Shown here: positions 34,730 to 45,457 of the stretch, piece by piece | Position numbering within the stretch: position 1 is the first letter of the stretch | Layout of the letters: each line of letters starts with the position of its first letter | Assembly: GCA_030844895.1 (NCBI GenBank) | Contig: CM061228.1 | Coordinates: 39,009,463-39,073,462, forward strand | Direction of reading: 5' to 3' | DNA length: 64,000 nt | Source: Ambrosia x helenae | Lineage: Eukaryota; Streptophyta; Magnoliopsida; Asterales; Asteraceae | Notes under the pieces: generated by a model | Database searches by the model: none | What the model was told of the DNA's origin: nothing | Seen by the model: only the letters and a program-made list of their open reading frames with translations | Translations under genes and position numbers: made by a program

Positions 34730-37355
34730 TGTGACACCCGGCAAATTCTGGTTAACAACATGGTCTAGATTAAAGTCTACCTTAGCGAGTCACGCGTATA
34801 TTATACTTAACGAGGGTTATCTAGATAGCTAGATAGGACATACGAGCATTATCTCGGGTTATGAGATGCTTTGACTCCTTGTGTGGGTCGGGTTCTGACT
34901 CCTTGTGTGAGTTAACATGTGATTTCATGATTAGTGAACCTCGGACGTTGGTGAATAACAAACTTATGTGTCTCGGTGATATCTGACAAACTTATGTGAA
35001 AACCATACGTGATTATGTGAACCTAGACCGAACACGTTAATAAAAATTATTAAAAGTGGAGCGTGAGGTTGATTAGGGTCTTAACGCATGGGGTTACACT
35101 TGTTACGGTTCGAAACAACGAAAACGTCGAAGGATAACGCGTCGGGAGGCGAAACGAGGCAAAAGCGCGCCACCCGGACCTGTGAGCGGCCGCTCACAGG
35201 CTCCGAGCGGCCGCTCGAAGGGCACTGACGGGTTTAAACCGCCTCAAACTCGTATTTAAACATCCTTAACTCCCATGCAGCCCTCATACTCAACCCTAAT
35301 CGCCCCCTTACTGCCCCACACGAATATTTCACTCCAAAAACACCTGCTAAGGCTTAAGATCATCAATTGGGAGGCTCCAAGGCGCGCGATTGATTGATTT
35401 GAAGAGCTAAGGGTATAACTCATGATTTCTTACGCTTTTTACTTTATGTTTTATTGTAAAAAAAATCCTATAACAAGTTTGTCCAGGTCTGATTGGATTT
35501 AATAAACATTAAAACATGAGTCTTTTTGAAGATTAAACGGATTAAACCTATTAATAAACGCGTAGTAACATCATAGGATGCTTGTTGCGCAAGTTATTGG
35601 TGTTTTGATCTTAAAAGCTTTGATCTTGACATGTTTGATAATAGGATCTGATGGGAATAGGTATTAGGAAAGTTGTATGATGATTATTAGGTATTATTGA
35701 TTGATAATATGCAACTAGGGTTTGATATAATTGATGATATTGTACGATCAGAATCTGGACAGATTCTGAAAGTCGACTTGTAGGGTCTGTTTCGTGGCTT
35801 GAAAACAATTGATTTGATCGATTCTTTGCATGATTGTAACGTACAAGGTCTTAGCTTTTCATAATGGGCAAAACCATCGAATTTGGACGTCGTTTGAGTC
35901 GTTTTTGGAATTTTAATTGATTAGGGGTCATATCAGATTTTCGGATTTGTAAATTGGGTTAACTTTAAATGGTCATAACTTGAGATTTACAAGGAATTAG
36001 ATTATGAAATTTTTACAGTAGGTCAATACTGGAAAAATAGAGCTTTTCCAAGTGGATTCATCTCGTTTGGATGAATACACAATTTTTAAGAATTTTACTA
36101 CTAAACTGACCTGTTGAGGAGATTTTCTGGACCTAGCTGTGTTGTACGAATTTTCATAATTTTTGTGTTTAGAATTGAGACAAAACAAAAATAGGTATTG
36201 TCGAGTGAATCCCAAAGTAAATTCAGTAAAAATTTGGGAGGTTAACTCTCTGAATTGCTATTTTAAATAAATTCGTTTTGATGGCGCACAATCTGTCCTG
36301 AAAACACAGATTGTGTATTATGTGCTTCTGTGATTAATTGAGGTCTTAGGTGGTATGGAATTGACATGTAACTGAAGTACACTTGTCTGAGACACATACG
36401 GAATGTAGAAACTAATTGTAACCAACGTATTCACCAACGGGTCCGTAGGGTTTGCTATTGCATGTAGAATCACTAGGCGTCGCATACACACTTTTTGAAC
36501 ATTTAAAACGCCTTGGACAAACGAGTTATATGGGTAATAATATTACGCCTATACTCACTAAGCGACACTGTTATTAGGGTGTCGGTAGCATATATTGCTT
36601 GCTGTTCGGATTCTTTGCTTGCACGTTAAGGTGAGTTTACGGCCCCTCTTTTAAACTGGTTTCATATTTCGGGGGAGAAAACATGTGTTAAAACGATTAT
36701 TTGGTAACTACTGTCATACTATGGGTTTCTATTGTGTACTACACGATCTTTGGAAGTCCCGGGGGAACCATGAATGTGCGGGTTTGCACAACGGGGAAAT
36801 GTGAATAGCGCTATTGGGAGTGACCAACCCCGCTCGTCGACTTGGAGGGTCGGCGGGTGCATATTGTCTCAAACAGGAACAACAGGAACAACAGGAACAT
36901 ACATCGGGCATACTTTTGGTATTCGCGTTAGTAATGGTTTTCCAATCGTGGTAGTAACAAAACGTACGCCTAGCTAGCGTATACTGGTTTTCGATTATTA
37001 TAGTATGGACAGGTGGACTTGGTACTTGGATACAAAACCTGTAAACTCACCAGCATTTTTGTGCTGACGTAAACTTTTACATGTTTTCTCAGGTCGCTAA
37101 GGTAGCACAATGGAACTAGGGCGCACGCGTCTGCACGGCGTCTAGTTAGAGTTGCATGGTTTTACAAACGTTGAACATTGGTTTAATATTGAATAATTGT
37201 TTTGAATAAGCTTCCGCTGTAAACGGGATTATTAAACCATGTTTGAAATTGCATTTATATTCATTTAGACTTGTTTATTGTGATCGTTGGTTTGGATCCT
37301 GGTTTGTCATGCGCCTCGCGGTAAAACCCCGCAAGTGGATTTTGAGGGTGTGACA
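34730..37355 (+). repeat. 3' LTR of element E
   Basis: Nearly identical to the 5' LTR. The differences seen are one G fewer in the CCCGGGGG run (about 36759), A for T in GGGATTATT (about 37230) and one T fewer in ATGTTTGAAA (about 37240). Confidence 0.92.
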
Positions 37356-37360
37356 GTAAC

Positions 37361-37568
37361 GGTTGGGACACAGGGTAATCATCAAACCACTGCCCAGGAA
37401 CCACTACAGATTACTAACGGTCGGGCATGTTATCATTGTAGAGACCCTAACCACATGCGACCTCAATGCCCTAAATTGAATAATGTAAACCTGGTGGCAC
37501 ATGGACGAGCTTTCAACATCAATGTCAACGAAGCAGACGATCAGGATGACGTTAATTCCACTGGTTAA
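37361..37568 (+). CDS. gag of element F, 3' part
   Basis: This continues the frame interrupted at 26750: GTQGNHQTTAQE, then a second zinc knuckle CYHCRDPNHMRPQC (about 37428-37470), then a short acidic tail and TAA at 37566-37568. The stop follows directly where a protease would be expected, which suggests the element's parent lost pol and kept a clean gag ORF. Confidence 0.8.
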
Positions 37569-38730
37569 GCCATGGATGGAGTCTTCCTAAGACTCAAGAA
37601 TCCAATACACGTGTTTTCATTTTCATGATTCTATTATCATTTTGTACCCAATTTTGTCGCATTCATTAGCATACAACATCTAGAAATTTCCTTGCATACT
37701 ATTGTGTACGAACACAGATTGGAAATTTATCAAATTCGGTTACGTTTATTTTAAATCGTTATAAGTTTCAGACTCTACCTTACATCTTATTGAAACATTT
37801 GGACTTGATTTTCATGAAAACCAAACTACTAAAAACTCGATACTTGATCATACAGAGCTTTTCTAAAAACATCATTGGTTATTACATGAAACTTGATTTT
37901 TCCTTAATTTGACTATTCATTGAACATCTAATTATTCATGATACTCGTAAACATTTAATTATTCATGATAACACTTACACTTAATGGTTGTAGTACTTAC
38001 AAACTTGCTTGCATGCGTGTATTATCCACGCAACTCAGATAAACATTTCATTTAAAGGGCTCCTCGGACGAGTGATAGCCCATACTTAAATACTGTTATG
38101 CTTACAAGTCATTGCGATGCAATTGACCTAGTCATTACATAGCCTCATTTCATTGATAAACGTGTTGTTGTGTCATCTTCTTGTGAAACTTATTTGCTTT
38201 AATGTGTGTTAGATTAGGATCATAGAAGGACACAAAACCCTAATGTAAGGTAAATTGATGATTCCGGTCCGGAACGTAATCATGAATTTACAGGTGCGTT
38301 AGGGTAGTGTGAAATTCTATTAGAGTTTTTGGTAGGCGTCCAGTACGTTTTCAAGGTATCAAAGGTGTGGTGGGTTAGCTGCGGTACACCCTGTATACAA
38401 ACACTAATGATGCATTGAAAGTGAGACTGGAAGTCGGACCAGGAACAAACTCTAGTTACTTGGTAGTTCATTTAGTCTTTCTGTAGTTAATCAACTCGTA
38501 CATTTATCATAGGATTCCTAAAACTTGAAACTTAGTGAATCACTAGATCCTTATTTTCCTTATTATTCGAGAGGAACCTAATCCAATCCTTAACTCACAC
38601 CTACCAAACCTTTTATCCAAATCAATCAAATTTTTTCCAAACCACAGTATCTTAATTTTTTTTTACCCAAGCATCCATAACCCTATGTTTCTAATAACTT
38701 CGGGACGAAGTTTCTAAAAGTAGGGGATGC
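37569..38730 (+). other. 3' non-coding region and polypurine tract of element F
   Basis: No pol remnant is recognised in any frame. It ends ACTTCGGGACGAAGTTTCTA then AAAGTAGGGGATGC immediately before the LTR. The GGGACGAA context also precedes the polypurine tract of element E. Confidence 0.7.
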
Positions 38731-41287
38731 TGTGACATCCGTCACTTTTTATTTTTATATAATAATAATAATAAATTTATTAATAATATAAAAAAAATCC
38801 GATTTGTTGGTTGTCTTAACCCAAACAAGTTGTAGCCCAAACCAAACCCACCTTTGTTATAATTTTCAGCAGCCACTATGTAGCCCACTACCAGCCCAAC
38901 CTGAGCCCAGATCCAACACAAGAGCCGGCCCACTTGTCCAAGCCCATCTCCACCTCTCCCTTAAGCTGTTAAAAAAAATAATAATAATAATAAAAGGTTC
39001 TGCCGGGACTCGAACCCGGGCAGAAGCCTAGTCCCCCTCACGTGCAAACCATCTAGTCTACACCTCAGTTTTGTTTTTAAACCCGGTTATAGTTATATTT
39101 AACCCCCTATTAACTGATCCATCTTCCTTCCTTTGCTTCTGCTACCTCACGCGAACAACAACCATACCAAATTCTTGGTCAACCTTCCTAATTAACATTC
39201 AAACAAATCTTAATAGCATAAATATGACCCGGCAATTAACTCCCACACGATTTGGACGCATTCACAGCCCTAAATCACCGGAATTGGAGCATTTAATGTT
39301 CGTTTTTGACCAACCATTAGTCAAGAATTGAAACCTTATAAATACTCGTCGATAAATCAATTAAACCTGCACCCACACACACGTTTATGCGACTAAGAGA
39401 ATCCCTATAAACACTTTTCACTATCAAACACCAAATCGTCCTGAATCGAAGCTTTTACACTCGTGGTTGACTTTTTCTTTGACCGAGCTATACATACGAA
39501 TTCATCATTGTAAGTCGTTTTTCTTTGATGGGTTTTGTTAATCGGCCTATACACAGCATTTGCCCTATGGTTAATTGGGTTGATGATGTGTAAATCATTC
39601 GATTGATAAATCTAGGGCTCGATTAGTATAAATGGGGAAGAACATGAATACAGGAGCGTATAATATTATTATGAAACAAAGATTGTCACCAACTGATCAC
39701 ACAGATCAGTTGGTAATACAGTGTTGGTTAAAAACTATGAACCGGCCAAGGGCCAAGGTTCGAATCCCACCTTAAACAATCTATTTTATTTTTTTGTGAT
39801 CCTTTATATTTTTATTTTCTTTATTCCTTTAAAAATCGTTTTAAAATACTAAAACTATATTATAAATTCTACAAAATTTATTTTATGTTATTCCAATGAT
39901 AAACTTTGCTGTCCAATTTTTAGTTTTTCAAAAATAATTTATTTAACATATATTATTAATAATATAAGTTTATTCATTTACATTTATTAAATTCTATAAA
40001 AATATCTAAACGATTTTATTAAATCTCACAAAAATTATCCTAAACTTGTATATTTTTAAACATTCCAGAAAATATTTTTATTTCAGAAAAACCGCATATT
40101 TTATATTTTTAATTAATTTTTGTTAGTTTTAATCATAAATAAATCATAATAAATTCATTTTTCAATATTTTTATACCAAAATTTTACATAAATTATTTCT
40201 ATCCATTTAGAACAGAAATACAATTTTTAAATTCAAAAATTCTTCAATTTTAATATTTTTAGATATTAAAGACATATTTTGACAATTTGAAATAAACAAA
40301 TTAAATATTCTATTTTCAAGAAAATAATTTTATAAAAATTATTTTCATACTAAAAACTTTATTTTGTGACCACCTTTAACTTAAAATTTACAAAAAGACT
40401 TTTACTCATTTATTTATTTATTTTCTTATATTTAAACAATTTGTTTATTAATCAAATAAATACTTATCCCCAATTCGAAGCCCTAGAAAATACTTATAGA
40501 CTAGATAGACTTAGGCTTATTTGTTACATTATATATAGGGTGACACTTGGTAACGTTGGATTACACTTATTCAATTATACAAGACTTAACACCTCGCTAA
40601 TGTGAGTATTACTTATCCCCTTTTTCGTTTTTCACATTTTTGGGGTGATTCATGCACAAGTATACAAAATCTTCATATTCATTTACACATACATTTTATT
40701 CATTTACAATTCATATACGTGTCTTGTTTATCTTTGTGCTTATGTTTTAACATGAACGTAGCTTACATACAAAATCATACATACAGACATAACTTATGTT
40801 ATGGTGCTCTTTACATACAGACGTAACTTATGTTACGGTGCTCATTTAGACATAACTTTGTGTTATGGTGCTCTTTTAGACTCACACGTGTTGAGGTGCT
40901 CATTATCAATTTCATTGTACAACTTTACATGTGATCTTTGTCTTGTTTGGTTACTTGCGTGTTTACATAATGCCTTGGTGATGCTAGACACATGAATTGT
41001 ACTATTTTTCAAAACTTATACTATACGTATAAAACTAAGTAGTACTCACCAACATCATATGTTGACAAAATTATTTTCGTGCATGTTTCAGGATAAGCTG
41101 CTTGACGCTTCACATAGGACTTTGGACATAGATTAAATCAATCAATTATCTTTATTTTTGTTGTCTTGTATTTAATTTCACATGTTGATATTCAATAATC
41201 ATATATTTACATTTTAGTACCATGAGCTTTTGAACAATCGTCACTACGTGGCACCTCGATGATTCCGCCATCGGTTGGGGTGTTACA
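38731..41287 (+). repeat. 3' LTR of element F
   Basis: About 0.7% different from the 5' LTR by eye, with a shorter (ATA)n tract and a 9-base loss near 41187. TATA box at 39337-39343; tRNA-like modules at about 38997-39066 and 39692-39769. Confidence 0.9.
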
Positions 41288-41292
41288 TTGTC

Positions 41293-41448
41293 CTTAGATC
41301 CAGTTGCATCAGCCTTCCTCCTTTTCCCAACAGCTTTGTTGCAACATCTTAGCCCCTTTCTTCTTGGTTTTACCACCAGGTTTACCACTGCTCCAGATTG
41401 CAATGTTTGGCCTTTGCAAATCCTACTATTATGACCTAAGTTTTTACA
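41293..41448 (-). pseudogene. MULE transposase, zinc-knuckle fragment
   Basis: On the minus strand the frame reads CKNLGHNSRICKG, the second half of the CX2CX4HX4C knuckle at the C-terminus of mudrA-like transposases, followed by a Lys/Arg-rich stretch. The first half of the knuckle (TVKCG) is at about 43677-43691 beyond the solo LTR. The frame leads on into 22457 once element F is ignored. Confidence 0.7.
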
Positions 41449-42825
41449 CGTCACACCCCGCCAAGGCGAAAACACGGGGAAGTGATTCAAAAGGTTTTCA
41501 AGCACAAGGTTCGAGCAACACAGAAGATGTAATTTAAGTAGATACCATCAAATGATAAATTAAGCCTTACAATATTAAGATAAATGTAATATTATCTAAA
41601 ATTACTGGACCAAATGTCAAAAAACATAACATGGCGAACATTATTAAATCTTGACCGATGTAGGTTATTATACCACAGGATGTGCACTCGAACCCCTCTC
41701 TCAAATTCCATTCCTCCATGATCAATTACCTGAAAAACATGGATAAAAGATTTGTCAACATAATGTCGGTGAGTTCACAGGTTTCAGTGTATTATGTAAA
41801 GTGCTTGTGAAATTAGTGTATGACCAATCAAAGCTAACTAAGCTAATGATTATTGTGCAAACCATGAGTCCCATAACCAAACATCTTGACTGTTGTGTCT
41901 CGCGCATTGTAACATAAATATAACGTATATATAGTAGAATACTAACACTCTCTTGTATGTAGCTGGTTAAAGCGACTAACCAAGAGTGGGGGTGTTGACC
42001 CAATAGATCTATTTAACTGTTCCATGGCTACTGTTAGCTAATGGTTACAGTGTAAATGTAAAACTACACACCTCTATATATAGTCCATGATATGGTAAGT
42101 CAAATGCATGGTTCTTTGGAGTTTGGAAGGTACATACTATTCTAATACAATTGGTTGACATGGTTCAAATTGATAAGTGACCATGGAGGCTTTAGGGTTC
42201 GGCCGAGCATGAAGACAAGGGAGATTGTCATCAACTTGGGTGATGGTGATTGCTCATTCATTGTTTCTTCTTGGAGCCGATTGGTGGCAAGAATGGATTA
42301 AGAAATTCTATCTTATATGAGTGTGTATAGGAAGTTGTCATACTCTAGTTTGGTGTAAAGTTTGGACATTCCATTGAAAGTGACTTGTCATGGTTTTGTT
42401 TGTTTGTTTCGATTGATGTATGGGTTCAAGAAGAGATCCACAATTCTTGGTCATGATCGATCTTTGGGAGGTGGGTTGTCATCTACAATGATCTAAAATG
42501 GTATAAGTATGATTGTCAAATCTTGTCTTATGTTGCTCCCTACTTTTCAGCTCAAAGGAAAGACAAAAACATACTTGTGGCAAACCTCCATTTCTTGATT
42601 TGAACTTGAAAGTGTGAATGATTCATTCTAGTGTAAGTGTAGTTATCATCTAGAAAGTCTTTTTTTGTCATGTTTGGTGTCTTGATAATCGGCTGAAGAC
42701 AAGGAATGAAAAGAAGGTTTTGTTGGTTAGTTAGTTATGCTAAATATGGAAAGGATGGACTTTGGGAATGTGTGTTGTGCTAAAGGGTAAGACACTATGT
42801 TTGTGTAAGGGAAGGACAAGACAAT

Positions 42826-42901
<76 letters not shown>

Positions 42902-43667
42902 TTATAAACTCAATGTGTTGTCATGATCACAAGGGTCTTGAATGGTTAATTGCATATAGGTTGTTTAACTTATCAATTTATGTGGGAAATGGCACGGGAT
43001 CGTGGGTATGGATTTATATACATATATATGTGTGGCCGATCCTATGTTCACAAACACATGGTTTTGTGAGCTTGTTATTTAGATTGAATTGTCGTGTGTA
43101 TGTGTATAAATATGTATGAAGGCATGAAGTGTTGTTGATATCCATTTGTTATAATAGGTTTGGATCTCGGGTGTTAACATATGTGTGTAGTGGTAACAAT
43201 AATATCATTTATCGTGTCATGGATACATATGTTATTTGTGGACAAACATGTGTTATTGAATGTAGTATTATCTTGTGTTAATACATGCTTGTTCCTTGGT
43301 AGTGTTTAATGACTTTGGTGTGTGCTAATCTCATTGAACACAATGTAAATTGTTTGGATTTGAGTGGAATCGTGTAATTTCCCACTTTAGTAATGTCACG
43401 TTTATTGTTGTTTTGTCCATACATAGTAAATGGATATCCGGTGGCTCTCTGTTGAGCGTGTGATTGGATTGATTGTTCAACGCTAATTGTCTCGGATATT
43501 TTGGGTGTTGCATGTGTAAACGGATAATCCATTGAATTTCTGCACTAGTTCGGGCGTTACTAGACTAGGGGGTATAGTGAGTGCTAAAATTGTCTAATAT
43601 GCATATGAAAGGCATAGTTAAGTAAAATGTGTATGGATATTAACCTGATTCGTTGACTGGTGTCACA
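41449..43667 (-). mobile_element. Probable solo LTR inserted in the MULE zinc knuckle
   Basis: Read on the minus strand it begins TGTGACACCAGTC and ends GGCGGGGTGTGACG. The flanking 5-mers are TTACA on + at 41444-41448 and 43668-43672. The terminal TGTGACACC...GGGTGTGAC pattern is that of the LTRs of E and F, with the last A changed to G. There is no coding, no primer site and no internal direct repeat, so a solo LTR left by recombination is the simplest reading. A short non-autonomous element is an alternative. Confidence 0.6.
42828..42900. repeat. (TA)n-(TG)n compound microsatellite
   Basis: About 44 bases of TA followed by 30 bases of TG inside the solo LTR. Confidence 0.95.
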
Positions 43668-43672
43668 TTACA

Positions 43673-44624
43673 CTAACCACATTTTACAGTCACATTTTAC
43701 TTAGATAACTTTCCACCCTTTGTTATGTCATCTATCTTTGCTGCAGACCTCTTTCTTTTCTTTTTGGGCTTTCCCACTTGTTTTTGATGATGTGGAGGTG
43801 TTAGGGTAGTTGGTACTTTAGACTTGGGCCATAAAAACTTGGCATTAATAGGGAAAATCTTGTAATTGTAATTGTAGACATTTTTCCATGTCTCCAGCTT
43901 GTAAACTTGGTGCACTCAACTCTCCGGTAGCCCAACCTGTACAATATGGCACCCCATCTACAATACAAATACAAAGTAAATGCAAACTAATTGTCCAAAT
44001 ATTTTTACAAACCTGCTGACCATGACTTGCCAGATCCCAATTTGCTGCCACTACATGTTTGCAAGGTATTCCTATGATCCCTCACCTTCTACAACTATAT
44101 CACTATGTTCTTCAGAATTGGCATCTTCTTCAATATTGTCACCTTCTTCAAAATTTGCATCTTCTTCAACATTGTCATCTTCTTGAATAGTTTCCTCATT
44201 AACATTGCCTAACTCATCAGTGCCACTTGATTGTGAGGGTAACTAAACTGCAAAAACTTGGGATACCTTCATCATAACCTAAATCCTTGGTAATCCAACC
44301 AAACTCGTATATACCAAATCTATTTGTATCCATCAAATCAACAATGCTTATCAACCCATTTACATACGCACCTCCTGGAAATGAACTGAAATACCCTCTA
44401 TGATGCATATTAATAGTGAATAACGATTCATATGTATCTGCATTCACAAATTTAAAAAAAAACAATTAGGGCTTTAAGTTTTATAGCTTGATTACAAATT
44501 CGGCTTTATATTATACAAACATCCCATATACAAAGTCGACATCGTATTCATCGTCATCAGTTCGAATATTGTATTGACCTTCTTCAATCCTTGCCATTTC
44601 TCTTCTGATATCATCTCTGTTCAT
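43673..44624 (-). pseudogene. MULE transposase (mudrA-like), N-terminal and SWIM/C-terminal parts, catalytic core missing
   Basis: Read on the minus strand. An exon may start at ATG 44624 (MNRDDIRREMARIEEG). After an intron-like stretch, 44440-44217 gives INMHHRGYFSSFPGGAYVNG and a DLMDTNRFGIYEF segment, the PB1-like N-terminal module of plant MULE proteins. An acidic NVEEDAN repeat follows (about 44216-44080). GIPCKHVVAANWDL (about 44071-44030) is a SWIM zinc finger, reached with no DDE transposase domain between. A short intron (GTTTGT...TTGTAG, about 44013-43957) leads to the C-terminal YKLETWKNVYNYN region and the basic KPKKKRKRS (about 43910-43730). TGA and TAA interrupt it. The central several hundred residues were deleted, so it is inactive. 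Confidence 0.72.
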
Positions 44625-44734
44625 GATTGTTTGTGTGTTTACATTGTTTGTGTGTTTACTGGGAAGAATTGAAGAAAAGGGTTAGGTTTAATGCTTGTTC
44701 TTTTTTAATATAGAGGGAGAGGTGAATTGGCATA

Positions 44735-44913
44735 AATACCCTCACATGCATTGCATATGATGGGCATCTAACGACGATATTTAACAGTGCTAGTGAAAAG
44801 GATGAAACCTGCAATAGTAGCTTCGTTAAAGGCTGAATCCTGCAAGTTTTAAACATTAAGGCTGAAACCTGCAATTTTGGGTAAATGTAAAGGACGTTTT
44901 CTGTAATTTTGTC
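44735..44913 (-). repeat. Right terminal inverted repeat of the MULE
   Basis: Complement of the left TIR. Inside it on the minus strand a CTATATTA box (about 44706-44713) sits about 85 bases before the transposase ATG, consistent with a TIR-borne promoter. Confidence 0.7.
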
Positions 44914-45074
44914 CTAGTTTTTTCACAAGGTTATAAATTCTCATGTGCTTAAAAATAGTATAAGCGGGTTAAGAATGGGCGGTCATTGGGAAACAGATCC
45001 TTGTAAAGTTAAAGAGGCGTTCTGAGTATTTTTAAAAAAGAAATTTGAGGAGACAGAGAAAAAGAGACCAAGAT

Positions 45075-45457
45075 TGGGACGGGTGGTTTTAAAATTTTAA
45101 TAGAGGAGCAAGCCAATCTCCTTATCAACCATTCTCTAAGATGGAGATTAAAGAGGCGGTTACAGAGTGTGAAGGTATAAAGTGCCAAGTCTAGTTGGTA
45201 TGTCTTTTTCTCTTTTTTGAAAATATTATATCAAGTTGGAACCAACTTTTGTGGCAGTATTAGATGAATTTTTCATTCACGAGTCTATATACAAGGGCAG
45301 TGACTATTCTGTTGTAGCATTAATTCTGAAGAAGTGGATTCAGAGACACCTGGAGACTTCAGGCCGATTTCTATGATTGAATGTGTTTAGAAAAGTATTT
45401 CTAAGGTATTGGTGAACAGACTAAGAAGAGTTATTGAGTCCCTTATTTCCCAGTTGT
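45075..45457 (+). pseudogene. LINE (L1-type) reverse-transcriptase relic
   Basis: Short family-like stretches survive on + in two frames: FSKMEIKEAVTECEG (about 45131-45173), resembling the start of plant LINE reverse transcriptases; EFFIHESIYKGSDYSVVALI (about 45268-45327); and DFRPISMIECV, stop, KSISKVLVNRLRRVIESLIS (about 45357-45453), the conserved FRPISL..VYKIISKVLANRL block. The stop and frame changes show it is dead. It ends abruptly at CAGTTG, where TGTAAGAACC begins something else. Confidence 0.75.

Larger units (their letters stand above)
26751..37355 (+). mobile_element. Element E: intact Ty3/gypsy chromovirus, very recent insertion
   Basis: LTRs of 2,628 and 2,626 bp start TGTGACACCCGG and end GAGGGTGTGACA, flanked by GTAAC (26746-26750, 37356-37360). 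A tRNA-iMet primer site and a polypurine tract (ACGTGGGGATGA) are in place. A single gag-pol reading frame of about 1,518 codons after removal of one 81-nt intron has all catalytic motifs, and ends with a chromodomain. By eye the LTRs differ at one substitution and two single-base indels. It is the only element here that looks capable of autonomous transposition. The chromodomain and long LTRs suggest the Tekay/Del lineage; a domain search is needed to be sure. Confidence 0.93.
22463..41287 (+). mobile_element. Element F: gag-only Ty3/gypsy element, with element E nested in its gag
   Basis: LTRs of 2,578 and 2,557 bp begin TGTGACATCC and end GGGGTGTTACA. The target duplication is TTGTC (22458-22462, 41288-41292). 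The tRNA-iMet primer site follows at 25044, and AGTAGGGGATGC before the right LTR is the polypurine tract. The only coding is gag, with no polymerase remnant. The LTRs differ by roughly 18 substitutions plus microsatellite changes, so F is older than E, as the nesting requires. Its LTR ends, leader and polypurine region resemble those of E. Structurally it fits the terminal-repeat-with-GAG class of non-autonomous elements. Confidence 0.9.
1226..44913. mobile_element. Mutator-like element (MULE), two-gene type, split by three insertions
   Basis: Inverted repeats begin GACAAAATTAC at both ends. They extend about 200 bp (1226 to about 1445; about 44735 to 44913) and share long stretches such as AAAACTTGCAGGATTCAGCC. 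The flanking 9-mers TTAGTTTTT (1217-1225) and CTAGTTTTT (44914-44922) match at 8 of 9, the MULE target-duplication length. After subtracting inserted elements C, F and the solo LTR, about 2.8 kb remains (1226-1527, 21337-22462, 41293-41448, 43673-44913). It carries a GRF-zinc-finger gene on + and a mudrA-like gene on -, facing each other, each starting within a few hundred bases of a TIR. Both are broken, so this copy is dead. Confidence 0.72.
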
